Shown here piece by piece: positions 53,188 to 64,000 of a stretch of DNA of 64,000 bases. Origin of the DNA: Scolanthus callimorphus (taxonomy: Eukaryota > Cnidaria > Anthozoa > Actiniaria > Edwardsiidae); contig JAWWUD010000058.1 in NCBI GenBank assembly GCA_033964015.1, positions 62,001-126,000 on the forward strand. The letters are read 5' to 3'. Each line of letters begins with the position of its first letter. The first letter of the stretch is position 1. The position numbers and the translations under genes were made by a program. The notes below the pieces were generated by a model. The model did no database searches. It was not told where the DNA came from and saw only the letters and a program-made list of their open reading frames with translations.

Positions 53188-56100
53188 CATTTGAATAATC
53201 TTGTTTGGAATGCTTTCATATGTTATACGGTGTATTGCAGAAAGCTCGGGAATGCCACGTGATCTGAAATGTATGAGAATTATACACCACAACGCGCGCG
53301 TTTCTCGAATTCTGATTGGCTCTCGGCCGTGCCATCACCAGCGCGCGCTGTTTTTGTATTTACTTTTGCCTTTTTGTTGTGGTATAAAACAAATGCCCTC
53401 TGATTTTCCGTGGTATGTCCTCTTATCAGGGCTTCAAGTTTCGAGAGATTTCCCCTTTCTCTTGCCCAAAAATGTTCCCTGTTAACGGCGGTATAAAAAG
53501 CTCATTAGTTCATTAGTTAGTTATTTCCTTTGTTTGGTCTTTTTTCATTCTCAAGGGGTGCAAACTTGTTAACACTCTCCATGAGATATAGTCTAGTCGG
53601 TTGAGGGGGTTCACGAGCACTCTCGGAACTAGTAACGAGACATACTTTTTGGAACCCTTAGGTTCTAGAAACTGGTTTTAGTCTAGAAACTGGTTTTAGA
53701 TGTCAACAGCTGGAAAAGTGTCCCACGGACTTGTCAGATACATGTTACGTTCCTTACTGATAGATATTTTCTAGTATACTGTTCATCAATATTAATGGAA
53801 TCATGAACGATTCCTGATTCAATTCGGTTCAATTTTTTTCTTCGTCCTAAGGGTTGTGTGGTTGTCGCGTTTCTTGGGTGGGGCTGCATCATATTTGCTT
53901 TATGATGCATTTGGCGTTTTGATTGCCCTCACCTTTACTGGGCACTGTAAAAACGACATCTTCGTATTTCGTATTTTCGATTTGGATCAGAAAATTCGAA
54001 TAAAGCGGCTTTGGGCAATCGCCCTCAGCCATTTTAACTCCAACAATCGTCTTGTTTTATTCCTACCCAGTAAACGAGCAAGAACTGCGACAGCCCCATT
54101 TAGGTTATCTCTTACTAAAGGGAAGAGGAAAATATAAAGGGTGTTTTAAGGGGCTGATATATTAATTAGGTCACGTGACCTGATTCCGACCCTTATAAAT
54201 GATAGCTCAGCAGCCAAAACGGTACGATGTTTCTATTGCTGAAGTCTATCCATTTTCACCAAAGTTGTATTGTTAGATGTTTTCTCCATCACCGGAAAAG
54301 CAATTTACTGTTTTCTCACGTGACATACCTTGTGACGTCACTCCGTACTAAATTATAGCACCAAAATATTAACTTCGTCCAGTTTTATCACTGTGCCAAA
54401 ATGTAGCCTGCCTTAAGGTTACTGAGAACCTTCGCGCACCTCCTCGGAAAAAAAATCATACTCGTCCTTAGTTTAACCAAAACATGTCAACCTATATATC
54501 GTTGGAAAGCTTATAGAATGGACTAGCGGACTATGGCAAAAAGAAATAACTTTTTGATAAACATAATTTTTTTGAAGGGTTTATTAAAAATGTGGGTGTG
54601 ACACTTGCAAGAGCTATCGCTGCCTAACTGCTTGACCTTGACTCCCAAGTAAAACATTCTACTAATCCTTAAAGATGTTTCTCAAAATGAGTGTCTGCGT
54701 TTTTTAAAATTTTACGTAGATCAAAAGTTATGGAACTTTTCAATTTCCAAGGTCAAATTTTATAGAATTTTCACGCTCTAAAAATTTAAAAAAATTATAA
54801 CTTTTGAACTAAACAAAATTTTAAAAAACGCAGACACGGTTTTTGAGAAACTTTAAGGATTAAAACAATGTTTTGGTTAAACTAAGGACGAGTATGATTT
54901 TTTTCCCGAGGAGGTGCGCGAAGGGTCTCAGTAACCTTAAATAGATTAAAGCATTTTAAGGCACATTTTGCGTTTTTGGGGATTAGCCCCAAGCCCATGT
55001 CTTAATCCCAGGCCTTAATGTGCTTGAGTACGTGTGATCAGAGTATTCCCAAGATCGTGATAGTATAGATTTAGAATCTAAAGAGCTTTTCTAAACAGTG
55101 CTACAGTCTATACAGGGTGGTGAAGGGGTTCTCCGTAATTCACCCCAAATTTGCTCCGTGACTCGTGAAAACAGGAAAATTACTGCCGTGATCCATGAAA
55201 TCTCCTGCCCTCGTGACCCATGATTTTACGAATTTCTCTTACGTGACTCGTGATTACAGGCCCAGAGATTCGTGAAACGTGAAAGCTGGTCATTAGAGAC
55301 GGACCATTTGGACCAATATCGAGCAGTCTCATTCTCTCCTGACTGCTTTTTAGGGAACCTGACGTCCTTAAAAATAGATTGTTTTTTTTGTCGGCTCGCG
55401 CTGCGCGCTCGCCATTTACAACATCAAAATGTCTTTTTAAAATTAAGTAAATTTACTATCAGCAAACAGTAAACAAAGGTTCAGCAATGTCAGGAAGCGC
55501 AATTGTTAAACATCATGTTCTCATTTACTCCTGGACTTTCCCCATTCTTGTAACTTATATGTCCAAAATTTGCAGCGCGCTTCGCGCGCATAAAGAGGAT
55601 ACTTTGGTGTAGCATTTAGGAACTAAAACATCGTACTGTGCTTTCTTTAGTTTTGGAAATTTTCTATTGTTTTTTCCGTGACTCCATTTCTTCAGCGTGA
55701 TTTTTATGTCTCAGAAATAAGAATTTCATTAACCGCGTACATTGATGTTCAAAATCGCAGCGCGCTTCGCGCGCATCCAGAAACATACAAACAAGGCTCG
55801 GTACTGATCCGAACCATGTTCATAGTAGCAAAAATTCTGATCTGGATGCTATAAGCAAACCAATTTCGCGAAATGATAAAATAACAGGAGACCTTGAAAT
55901 CGTACTTTATTGAATTGTGATCAATTGTCGTTTTGATGGCGATATAATTCAAGTGAAATCTCACACCATCAAAAGAAATATCAGGAAAAAAGATCGAGCA
56001 CAGTACTTGTATCACTATTATTTACTTAAAACACAACTTGCATAATCGTTTTTAAAATTTTACTTCCGTGATTCGTGAAAAGCGTTGTCATAACTCCGTG

Positions 56101-56693
56101 ATCCGTGAAATAACGAAAAATCGGTCCGTGATTCGTGATCGCTAAGATACCCAAAAAGAAACCCAAATTATACCAAATACCTGATATAAACTGACCGTGT
56201 CCGTGATACCATTATACCCAAAGGTCTCGAGATGATTTTGTAGAAGATCATCCCTCATGATCCCTCGACTTGCTGGGAAATTACATCACTAAATTCCCCT
56301 CGTGCCATGGTATAACTTATCACCCGAAAAATGACCGTAATTTGCGCAGCAAAATATGTGAGTTGTAAATATGTAAAAAAAAATGTGAAATCAAATCTTT
56401 TAACCCCAGTCCCACCAACAACAACATCTGTATATTTTTTATCATTTTAATCATTATTATAACGCTATCCGATCGACAGGAACCTTGCTCTGTGTTTGCC
56501 AGGAGTTTGCTATGTTCAACAAATATGATCGCCATGATAACTTTAGATTTCCCATGGCAACGTACTGACGTCATTGGTTTCTAGGGGAGTCACTCGTTCG
56601 ATGGAGAATTATTTCGCTTGGTAGTGAATAATTACTACATAAAAACGAAACGTTCTTGATTTGGCGATCTCTTTGACTGTATTCTGGCTCAAT
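53188..56693. other. Intergenic region with repeats only
   Basis: No exon found. Contains the repeat copy at 53598-53770, the TTAA-flanked element at 54417-54936, and many short (C)GTGATCCGTGAAA / GTGACTCGTGATT repeats at 55140-55290 and 56060-56130. The hairpin motif GCAGCGCGCTTCGCGCGC occurs at 55574 and 55757. Confidence 0.5.
54417..54936. mobile_element. 520-bp piggyBac-like foldback MITE
   Basis: TIR GGTTACTGAGA at the left and TCTCAGTAACC at the right, flanked by TTAA on both sides (54413-54416, 54937-54940), the piggyBac target. Pairing continues inward (CGCGCACCTCCTCGG, ATCATACTCGTCCTTAGTTT, AAAACGCAGACAC), so nearly the whole element folds on itself. Confidence 0.7.
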
Positions 56694-59677
56694 ATGGGTT
56701 GTGTTCCAAGCGCTGCCACCAAAAAGGTCCTATCGTCGTCGCAAAATACCTCAGAAGTGTTGAACATCGAGGACAAATTCGACTTACTTAACACAGAACT
56801 GAAGCGTTTACAAAATGAATTGGTCAAAAGAAAGAAAGAGAGTCGTGAGGAATTTTCCTCGCAGAAAGGTTTTGCGCGCGACCGAGGTTCTGTAAGCTAC
56901 GACACACCCAACGTGAAATCTGCAGGAAGTTCGGGTAAGATCTTGTGGCAAATGGTATGGGTCATACCACTGCACTGGGATCTGTCGTCAAATACTGTCT
57001 AGTTACTTCTATTGTAGAGGAAAAAAAAAACGAAGCAAGCAGGCTTGCCTAAAATACAGGACAACTTCACTCTTGGTAATTAACAATGAGACTATATGAG
57101 TTTTCTATGAGCCAAAAGATTAATTAAATTCTCTAAATTTCAATCTTCCTCGACGACTTTTCTTTTATGAAGATGAACGATCATTTAGAATTGAGTCATC
57201 ATAGAAAATGTTTGGCTTTTTTCCTTCAAACTGCTGAAAAAAGGGAAATATTCTAAACTAGCCGTTCACCTTCACAATCGTAGCGAGAAATTGAAATTAG
57301 ACTTTCTCTTGGCGAGATCAAATCCATAGTAATTGCAAGCACACATGGGATACTTCATTAGCACTTTACTTACTGACTTTAACTTTCACACAAGGTTAAT
57401 TCCTTATCTCCATTCTGTTGACTTAGTGCTACGCGGCCGCAGGCTTGCCTGAACATCTACATATATTCACTTCATTACCGCGAACATAACATCTAATATA
57501 CCCGCGACCTGCTCCCAGTCTGACCTGATAGCTCAGCTGGTAGAGCATCGGACGCGTACAATTCCGGAGGTCGTGGGTTCGAATCCCTCTCGGGGTCAGA
57601 GATTTTTTCTCTTTCTCCGCTTACTAGGACTAACGCTCAGACCCCGTCCACACTACTCCGTTTTCAAACGAAAACGGATACTTTTTGCTCCGGATACGGC
57701 TATCGTCCACACTACAACGCCGAAAACATTTTTTTTTTTTAAACAAATCGTCAGAAAGAGCTATGGTATTTGACATTAAGCTCCTGACCTCGCACGATTT
57801 ACGATATCGCCGTAAAATTTCGTCGTTAGAAACTGTTATTACTGTTAATACAACTTAAGAGGATCAAATTCTCGTCTCAAGCCACTACCTTTTAATTGAA
57901 AATAGAAAAATAAATCTTGGTCATATATTACAACGAAACTATGGAACGATATTTCTTTTAATATCAGAGAGTCACCGGTGCCCTGTGCAAGTATATGTCT
58001 TCTTAATTTAAATATAATTGTACATATTCTTAATCATTGTAAATATATATTTTTATTAATGTAATATATTTAGGCAATCTATTTTTTAAATCTTTATAGC
58101 TTATAATATCATATTTTCTTTTTCATTTGTAATTTCTGTTCACGTTCACGTTTGAACGAGCTTATAGCTCGTAGCTTATAGCTCGTAGCTTATAGCTTAA
58201 ATTATTATTATTATTATTATAACACCTAAAAAACACGAGGGATTTGTTTTATTTATAACTTATAATAATTTATGATAAATTTTGCGGCTACAAATTGTAA
58301 AAAAATGCGACTTTCAACTTCGCGGCCTAATAATCTTTTCGTAAATATGCAAAATATACGAAATCCCTCGCACGGTTTTGCAGTTCTTTTCTCCGTGAGT
58401 AAAAATCCGACAAAGAAAACAAGGTAGTTTTTAGTGCGGGGTCTTAAAGGGGCACTCGCACGCTTAATATTCGTCCACCGTGGACTTAAAATAGGTAAAA
58501 TTGTATCGTGAAAACTCATGCACATTTGCCCGTAGTAATCAAAATAATCCTCCAGATTAATAGAAAAACATTTCAAGTGTTAGACAAATGCAATTCTAGG
58601 TTGTTTTGACCTGTTATCAAGAGGATGGAATTGGATTGCGATTTGAACTATTTTCTTGTCAGAGAAGTGGCCAGCGAGCGTGCGAGAGCCCCTTCAAGCA
58701 CACAAAAAAATAAACTTCACTTAAACAACTTCATAGATAGAGCAATCTTTTAGCTTTACATGTAAAATATGTAGCTGATTATGATGGCATAAATTGAGAC
58801 GCAAAAAACGTTTTCCGTAAGCACGTCGAATACGTTTAGAAGGGGCGGCGAATGGTAACTGTGAGATTTTCCGAGACAGCGAGATCAAGCCTAAAAAATC
58901 GAGGTCAAATATTGCTTCCCATACTTTCTCTGCATTTTGCATTAATTTGTTAGAAATTGGGATTGAGAAGACAACTCTAAAAATCCGAGATTCGGATTTC
59001 GCGAGATTCTTCAATTTCCGAACGACCATTCGCCAAACGTTTTACTTTTAAAATGAAGTTGTTGTTGTTGCAAGAGGAAGGTTACTCAGTGCCGTGGTGG
59101 GAGGTGGAGTTCAGGGTAGGGTGTATAGAATTCCAGGGTGGTCACGTAGAAACATGATGGGGTTCTATGGTGGGTAGGGGCACTTTTTGTAAAAATGTCT
59201 CGGGTGGATAACCCCCTGTCCTCAACAGGAGGAGTGGTGAGAATTTAGTGAATCTGTTTTTGCTACGGCTGATTGGGAAATAAAGGGAATTTCTGCAGAA
59301 GCCCATCCATGGGAAAAGCTGAGTTTTCCAAGGCACACGGGCATGGGAAGTGTTCGAAATTCACATGTATAGCCATTGGAAATCCGAACAATTCCCATCC
59401 TTCTACCATGGGAAATTCATCTTTTCCCATAGATATGTTTCTGCAGAAATTCCGTTAACCCGGCTCTTTGTTTTCCTACTCAGGCCGCCTATCCAGAGTG
59501 GTTCTCACGGACACGTTACTGATGACGGAACTGGCGCGACTCAGACGTGAAAATGATCACTTGTCTTCCAGACTCCAGGAGTTACGTAACGAGATGCAGA
59601 GACAAATGTGGCAAGCAGAGGATTGGAGTGTCAAGGACACAGGACGAGAGGAGAGCAAGGAGAACCCATCACAATAG
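56694..59677 (+). CDS. MGC-start coiled-coil protein, 144 aa, two exons
   Basis: Exon 1 is 56694-56934 (ATG; donor GTAAGA) and exon 2 is 59484-59677 (acceptor CAG; TAG 59675-59677). 241+194 nt close in frame, with a phase 1 junction. The protein begins MGCVPSAATKK: Gly2 for N-myristoylation and Cys3 for palmitoylation, so probably membrane-anchored. Residues ~35-65 (EDKFDLLNTELKRLQNELVKRKKE) and ~85-125 (LMTELARLRRENDHLSSRLQ) are strong coiled coils joined by a Ser/Gly-rich linker; the end is highly charged. No family recognised. An alternative upstream in-frame ATG at 56661 would bury the MGC signal and is less likely. The acceptor lies about 30 bases after a MITE. Confidence 0.75.
57518..57600 (+). 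repeat. tRNA-derived SINE head
   Basis: A box TAGCTCAGCTGGTAGAGCA and perfect B box GGTTCGAATCC in tRNA spacing. The acceptor pairs only over the outer part, the T stem has a mismatch and the anticodon loop is about 10 bases, so it is not a working tRNA. A GAGATTTTTTCTCTTTCTCC body follows. In the intron of the MGC gene, same strand. Confidence 0.6.
58447..58694. mobile_element. 248-bp TIR element (intron)
   Basis: AAGGGGCACTCGCACGCT at the left and AGCGTGCGAGAGCCCCTT at the right; interior has CGTCCACCGTGGAC. No coding. Confidence 0.65.
59286..59453. mobile_element. MITE of the ATGGGAAAAGCT family, copy 2
   Basis: GGAATTTCTGCAGAA at the left and TTCTGCAGAAATTCC at the right; interior CATGGGAAAAGCTGA and CTTTTCCCAT as in the copy at 15551. 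Ends 30 bases before exon 2 of the MGC gene, over its branch-point region. Confidence 0.65.
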
Positions 59678-60318
59678 ATCTTTGAGGGAAGAGGGCACTC
59701 TCGGAGTAGTATAGTATGTACCGAATTAGGGCTCTTTTTGTGGGGGAATACTAATTTTGTGAGGAGGTCAAAGGTCACGCAAGGAAAGTTGAGCATGTAG
59801 GTTACCATGTTTCCTATACATTAGTGGGTCTAGACTAGGTCAATGACGTCTTAAGGTATCATATTTCCTATAGTTAGTATCCCCCACATGAAAAGCCCTT
59901 GTTGTGAAACGAAAGAAGTCCCAGCCCACTTACTATTTTTGGCAACTGTCGATTATTAAGGGAGCTGCCTATTCCCAAAATATTGCCCCCCGTTTCAGCC
60001 GCCCCTGATCTCCCTAACGTGTTCACCTATATGAACCATGCATCATATCGAAGTTGTTTATTTTTCGAATTTCAATGGCACTCAATGGCACCGTGTTTGC
60101 TACATTTGAGGCATAGTTTTACCTTAACTGGTGCGATTTTAGCCAAGTGACAAATACATATGACAAACAATGAAGCATGGTTCATTCATCTGAAACATTG
60201 AAGACTGAGACTTTCAAGAAACAGTTTTATTGTCATTTAAAACTTTGATTGACGTCCGCCAGAATGAAACTTGGCGATTTAACACAGTAAAACACGTTGT
60301 ACATTCTTTTATCACGAT

Positions 60319-60442
60319 ACCAATAAAAACAGAATATCAAATAGTTATTTTAAATTATTTATGATCTTGAAATTACAGGTACCAATAAAAACAGAATATC
60401 AAATAGTTATTTTAAATTATTTATGATCTTGAAATTACACGT
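60319..60442. repeat. 62-bp tandem duplication
   Basis: Two near-identical copies (60319-60380, 60381-60442) starting ACCAATAAAAACAGAATATC, each bringing an AATAAA hexamer that could serve the upstream MGC gene. Confidence 0.8.
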
Positions 60443-60810
60443 ACAAATTAGTTTTTACCGTAAAATCTATATCTATCAACTTTGCCTGTCATCTGATTAA
60501 TACATGATTCACAAATGCAGACGCTACAATTTCGGATCACGGATGCATTAAATTTCGGACGGTTTCATTTTCGGGCACTATTTTTGTCCGAAATTAAACT
60601 CGAACGAACTTTCCTAGCAAGTAATGAAACTTGCTTGTTAAAACATTATTATTTTCCATAAATGATTCCAAAGTTTTCTCAGTTATCTATTTTCTGCTGT
60701 GGCCGATCGAAACGGAAGTTTACCAGCTTTAAACTTGCGACTTCATCAACCTCACTAACTTTGTTTTGTGCGGATAGTCGTTGACTTGAACATGATTCAA
60801 TAGACGTTTT

Positions 60811-60943
60811 CACAGTTCCTCGCTCTTTTGTGATTCAAATTGGAATTCTAGCCTGAAGTCTAGCCAAACAATACATTGGTCAACGGTAGGCTAGACTTCA
60901 GGCTAGAATTCCAATTTGAATCACAATAAAGCGATGAACTGTG
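60811..60943. repeat. Foldback with 38-bp perfect arms
   Basis: 60828-60865 and 60889-60926 are exact reverse complements (TTGTGATTCAAATTGGAATT ...), with a 23-base loop and weaker outer pairing (CACAGTTCCTCGCT / AGCGATGAACTGTG). Confidence 0.8.
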
Positions 60944-62992
60944 AAAGGGACAATTCTAAACTCTCTTTATTACATTTGATACCACTACTCCCAGAATCCT
61001 TTTTGTAGTTCCTTTTCTTTGCCTCATTAACACCATTGTCTTGCAGCTCCCAAAGGAGCTCAAACTTTTGAATAACAAAACGAATTCAAAGAGGATTCTG
61101 CTAATAGTGGTAACGAGATGTTATAAGGGGAATTGTGACGGCCACCACAACGCAAGTGCAGACTAACGCACGCGTTCTGTGAAGATCGCGTTCTGTGAAC
61201 GCACGCGTTCTGCGTTGTGAAGATCGCCCTTGGCTGGCGCAAGATAGTGAAACATTCTACTTGCGTTTCGCTTGACCAGTGCTTCATCGAAAAGTCCCAT
61301 GGGTTACACGGATCCCCTAAGTGGATAATTGCTTGTCAAACAGTTACTACAAAATGCAGAATAAAAGCCATATACAATACTATGCACAGAATTCTTTAAA
61401 ATTGCTTGAATGTACTATACTCTTCTTAATAAAACTTAAAGAAATATTTTTATATTCATTTTCGACTAGTAAAATTAATCTGAAAATAAGTTCCAAAATA
61501 TATCGACTGACAGATGGCCAATCATGTTATAAAATATCAATGCACTGTACATATGAATTAAAATTCAACCTTTTTCTGCACACAAAATATAGTACTAATA
61601 CCTCTTATATACAAAACTAAAATAAAAAGCTAGAATACCAACTGGGGAATCGTTAAACATCCGATGCGCGATCGTTCCCAATCGCAGATGGGATCCCTAG
61701 ATTACCTCTTGTGTTAAAGATGTTTGACCCTTTAGGAGACACTTTTAGGCCCGGGCACATATCCTAGATACGGTAGGATCCCACAAGTTAGCTTAGGTCC
61801 TAGATCCATCTGATCTCGCATCACGGTACGCAAAGGATTGTTTATCAAAACAAAACCTTCCGATCTCGAATTTTCACAGTTTTAGAAAGCAAAAACTAGA
61901 TTTCACCATCGTGTACAAGTCAAACCCAGTTTTTATTTGACATAAGGCAAGATTTTCTGAGTAGATGGAATATTTTTTTATGCTCAATTGCAATATTTTT
62001 TAGAATCTGTTTGGCACGCTTGGCGATGCAACAAAAATCGTTCTGATTGACTAATTGGAGAGCAAGGAATCAGCTGTATGGATGGATGGTGTAAGAAATG
62101 GAAGCTGACGACTTTACTTAAATTCCCCAATTCGGACATGCCTTTAACAGTGTCAAGAGATATTTTAAAGCAGCTTCAAGTCTATAACTGTCCGTAGGAG
62201 GAATTTTTTTCTGAAACATATCTTGTTATCAGATTTCGGCGAAATTAACAAGGCTTTTGTATACAAAAAATGTATTTTGGAAACAAATTGCCAGAAGCAG
62301 CTATCGATTTGAAAATGATAGTGTCACTTCTTTAACTTTGAAAAGAGATCAGGATTTATGCATCCTAGTGAGATGGCAGGCTTGCGTTCTGGCCCGCGAA
62401 AGCCGACACCACTTAGCGCTCGCCGAAAGCATAGTTTATAGAGGGGAATGGTTAGGAAACCTGACACCCTGTTATTGTACTATCTCTCTGTTCACTTTTT
62501 CAGAGGAATCCTTTTGTCTGTGCAGTCACGGTACGTAAGTACCAAAATTCAGCCAGTAAGATTCGGTGTACAACCAGACATGCATATTAGATGAGCACGA
62601 AACAAAAGATTGTGCAGGGTCAATATCACGTGATAGCCCCTCTCAACATCCAGCCCACGCTATTGTGTTGACCCTTTGAAGTTTGCCAGGCTTCCCAGAC
62701 TAGCTTGCGTTCCTGACGATTTTGAAATATTTCCGCCATCATATCATACTCATACTCATAATGTAACTGAGACCGCAAACTCGAGGGTGGGATACTTCCT
62801 CACCTACTATTAACTGACCCACAAATGGGAGGGTATCCCAGTCTTCAGTTCTACAGACTACCTTCCCTATATAGAACTGCGCCTTCGGTACATAAACCGG
62901 TTTTACACGAGCCAATCACTACCAGCTGATTACTTGTTTTCAAATTGGCCAATCAGAATGATTTTTGGTGCATTGCTAAGCGCTCCAAACAG

Positions 62993-62998
62993 TTTATT
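62993..62998 (-). terminator. Candidate polyadenylation signal of the PARP gene
   Basis: AATAAA on the minus strand 224 bases beyond the stop at 63222. Confidence 0.4.
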
Positions 62999-63221
62999 AA
63001 AATATTGCAATTGAACATAGAAGACTTCTCCTCAGAAGATATAGCCTTAAATGTAAACTGGGTTTGAATTGTATAATGATAACATGCTTCCCAAATCAGC
63101 GAAACGTCTTATTTCTTGTTGGACCTACAGTGTAGAAACGTTTCGTTTTGGCAAACAATGCTTCGCGCACACCGTACTGCTAGATCAGCTAGTTGGTTTA
63201 AAAAAATATATTTGAAAGGCT

Positions 63222-63637
63222 TCATCGTCGTCTTCTGGTCATCTGATAAGTAATCAGATAAGCTGGATAAGCTTGCTCTAACTTATACAAAATATAAATC
63301 TTATGTCCCTTCGTTATACCATTAATGCTATCATACATGTAACCTGTTTTAGGGTTTACAGGGGGAGTCTTAATGCTGCGGTCATCGCCTAACGTGACAG
63401 AATCTCCTGTTAGCACTTGTGCCAGGAAAACCTGTCGGGTGGAGGTGTCTTGAGGTACAACATGCGCAAAGTGATTATCATGACAATAAGCTGCCTCCAC
63501 TGCAAAATACACGCCTCTTCCCCACATTCCTTCTGCTGAGAACCTCATATCAAATCCAAACTCACCACTCCAGATTTCCTTAGGATCCGTCCGACCTGTG
63601 CCGTGGAAAAGTTCCAGCTCATTTACTTTCTCTCGAC
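63222..63637 (-). CDS. PARP14-like mono-ADP-ribosyltransferase, last exon
   Basis: Minus-strand exon with acceptor AAAG at 63638-63641 and stop at 63222-63224. It encodes about 138 residues covering most of a PARP catalytic domain: LELFHGTG (the NAD-binding His), GMWGRGVYFAVEAAYC (the Tyr motif), QVFLAQVLTGDSV, then KIYILYKLEQAYPAYLITYQ. At the third triad position there is no Glu (KIYILY), so an H-Y-hydrophobic triad and mono-ADP-ribosylation are expected, as in the PARP10/14/15 group. Upstream exons lie beyond the window; 63638-64000 is intron with a MITE. Related proteins act in stress and antiviral signalling; that role here is inferred from family. Confidence 0.88.
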
Positions 63638-63743
63638 CTTTAGAGGTTAGAGAAAATCAAAGAAATGTTATTTATAACTCGTGGATATTAAAAGAAAAAC
63701 GATTTGTTAAATAGGTAGGGCCAGATATCTTTGATGTTAGTAT

Positions 63744-63964
63744 TGTGTGGTTCCAGAAAATATCCATCTCCCCCAACATACCTGAACTGTACCTGTAATT
63801 CAGTGCCAAAAACTCTGCAAGAGGTATAATTAATGAGTCAATCAATCAATCAATCAATAAACGGAAGGGTGTTGAAAAGTGACCCCCCACCCCTCTAGAA
63901 TTTCCAATCCCTTTCGTGTGTGTGTGTGTGTGGGAGGGGGGAGGATATTTTCTGAAACCACACA
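63744..63964. mobile_element. MITE of the TGTGTGGTTCC family, copy 3
   Basis: TGTGTGGTTCCAG at the left and AACCACACA at the right, with GGAAGGGTGTTGAAAAGTGA and TAGAATTTCCAATCCC as in 29077 and 29897. Contains an inserted (TCAA)n run (63835-63860) and a (TG)n run. Confidence 0.65.
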
Positions 63965-64000
63965 TTGTAAATTCCTGGTTATAAGGTTACTTTCAGTAAA

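Larger units (their letters stand above)
59678..63221. other. Intergenic region
   Basis: No supported exon. Holds a 62-bp tandem duplication (60319-60442), a perfect-arm foldback (60811-60943), and a small CACGCGTTCTGTGAAGATCG repeat near 61165-61225. The rest is A+T-rich sequence with nothing I can assign. Confidence 0.5.

Noticed and set aside
57518..57600. Functional tRNA gene
   Set aside because: A and B boxes are good but the acceptor, T stem and anticodon loop do not fold correctly; better explained as a SINE head.

Overview
The window is eukaryotic, intron-rich, A+T-leaning animal DNA. The likely source is an anthozoan cnidarian, probably a stony coral. That guess rests on the gene set (an OGDH 3' end, a UBF-like HMG protein, a PARP14-like ART domain, a degenerate EF-hand repeat protein), on the BEL/Pao and env-bearing LTR elements, and on very dense foldback elements and MITEs. 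The organism call is inference; the gene calls come from translating and joining exons by hand.

Layout. 1-4539 (+): last four exons of 2-oxoglutarate dehydrogenase E1 (OGDH). 4540-8065: intergenic, with several terminal-inverted-repeat (TIR) elements. 8066-8998 (+): intronless 310-aa protein with a PIN-like N-terminal domain and Cys/His fingers. 10369-31770 (-): one 23-exon gene whose exon phases all close into a 936-codon frame. It encodes eight degenerate EF-hand modules, and its introns hold minisatellites and at least a dozen inserted elements. 32373-33347 (+): intronless UBF-like protein with two HMG boxes, divergently arranged with the EF-hand gene across about 600 bp. 36570-53187: one block of nested mobile DNA. 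56694-59677 (+): two-exon, 144-aa MGC-start coiled-coil protein. 63222-63637 (-): last exon of a PARP14-like mono-ADP-ribosyltransferase.

The most striking structure is the nest at 36.6-53.2 kb. The outer element has about 140-bp TIRs and a perfect 9-bp target-site duplication. It was entered by a 2.3-kb insert that itself holds a 1.04-kb TIR element, by a 243-bp foldback MITE, and by a BEL/Pao provirus with 338-bp LTRs and a 5-bp duplication. The Pao gag is split by a second LTR element (532-bp LTRs, 4-bp duplication) carrying gag, protease and the C-terminal part of an env-like gene, with all of pol deleted.

The second striking structure is in the EF-hand gene. The 3' end of exon 14 and its splice donor form the first unit of a 68-bp minisatellite with 14 copies, which a 1.78-kb Mutator-like element later split into two blocks. 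Nothing prokaryotic (operon, CRISPR, rRNA) is present.
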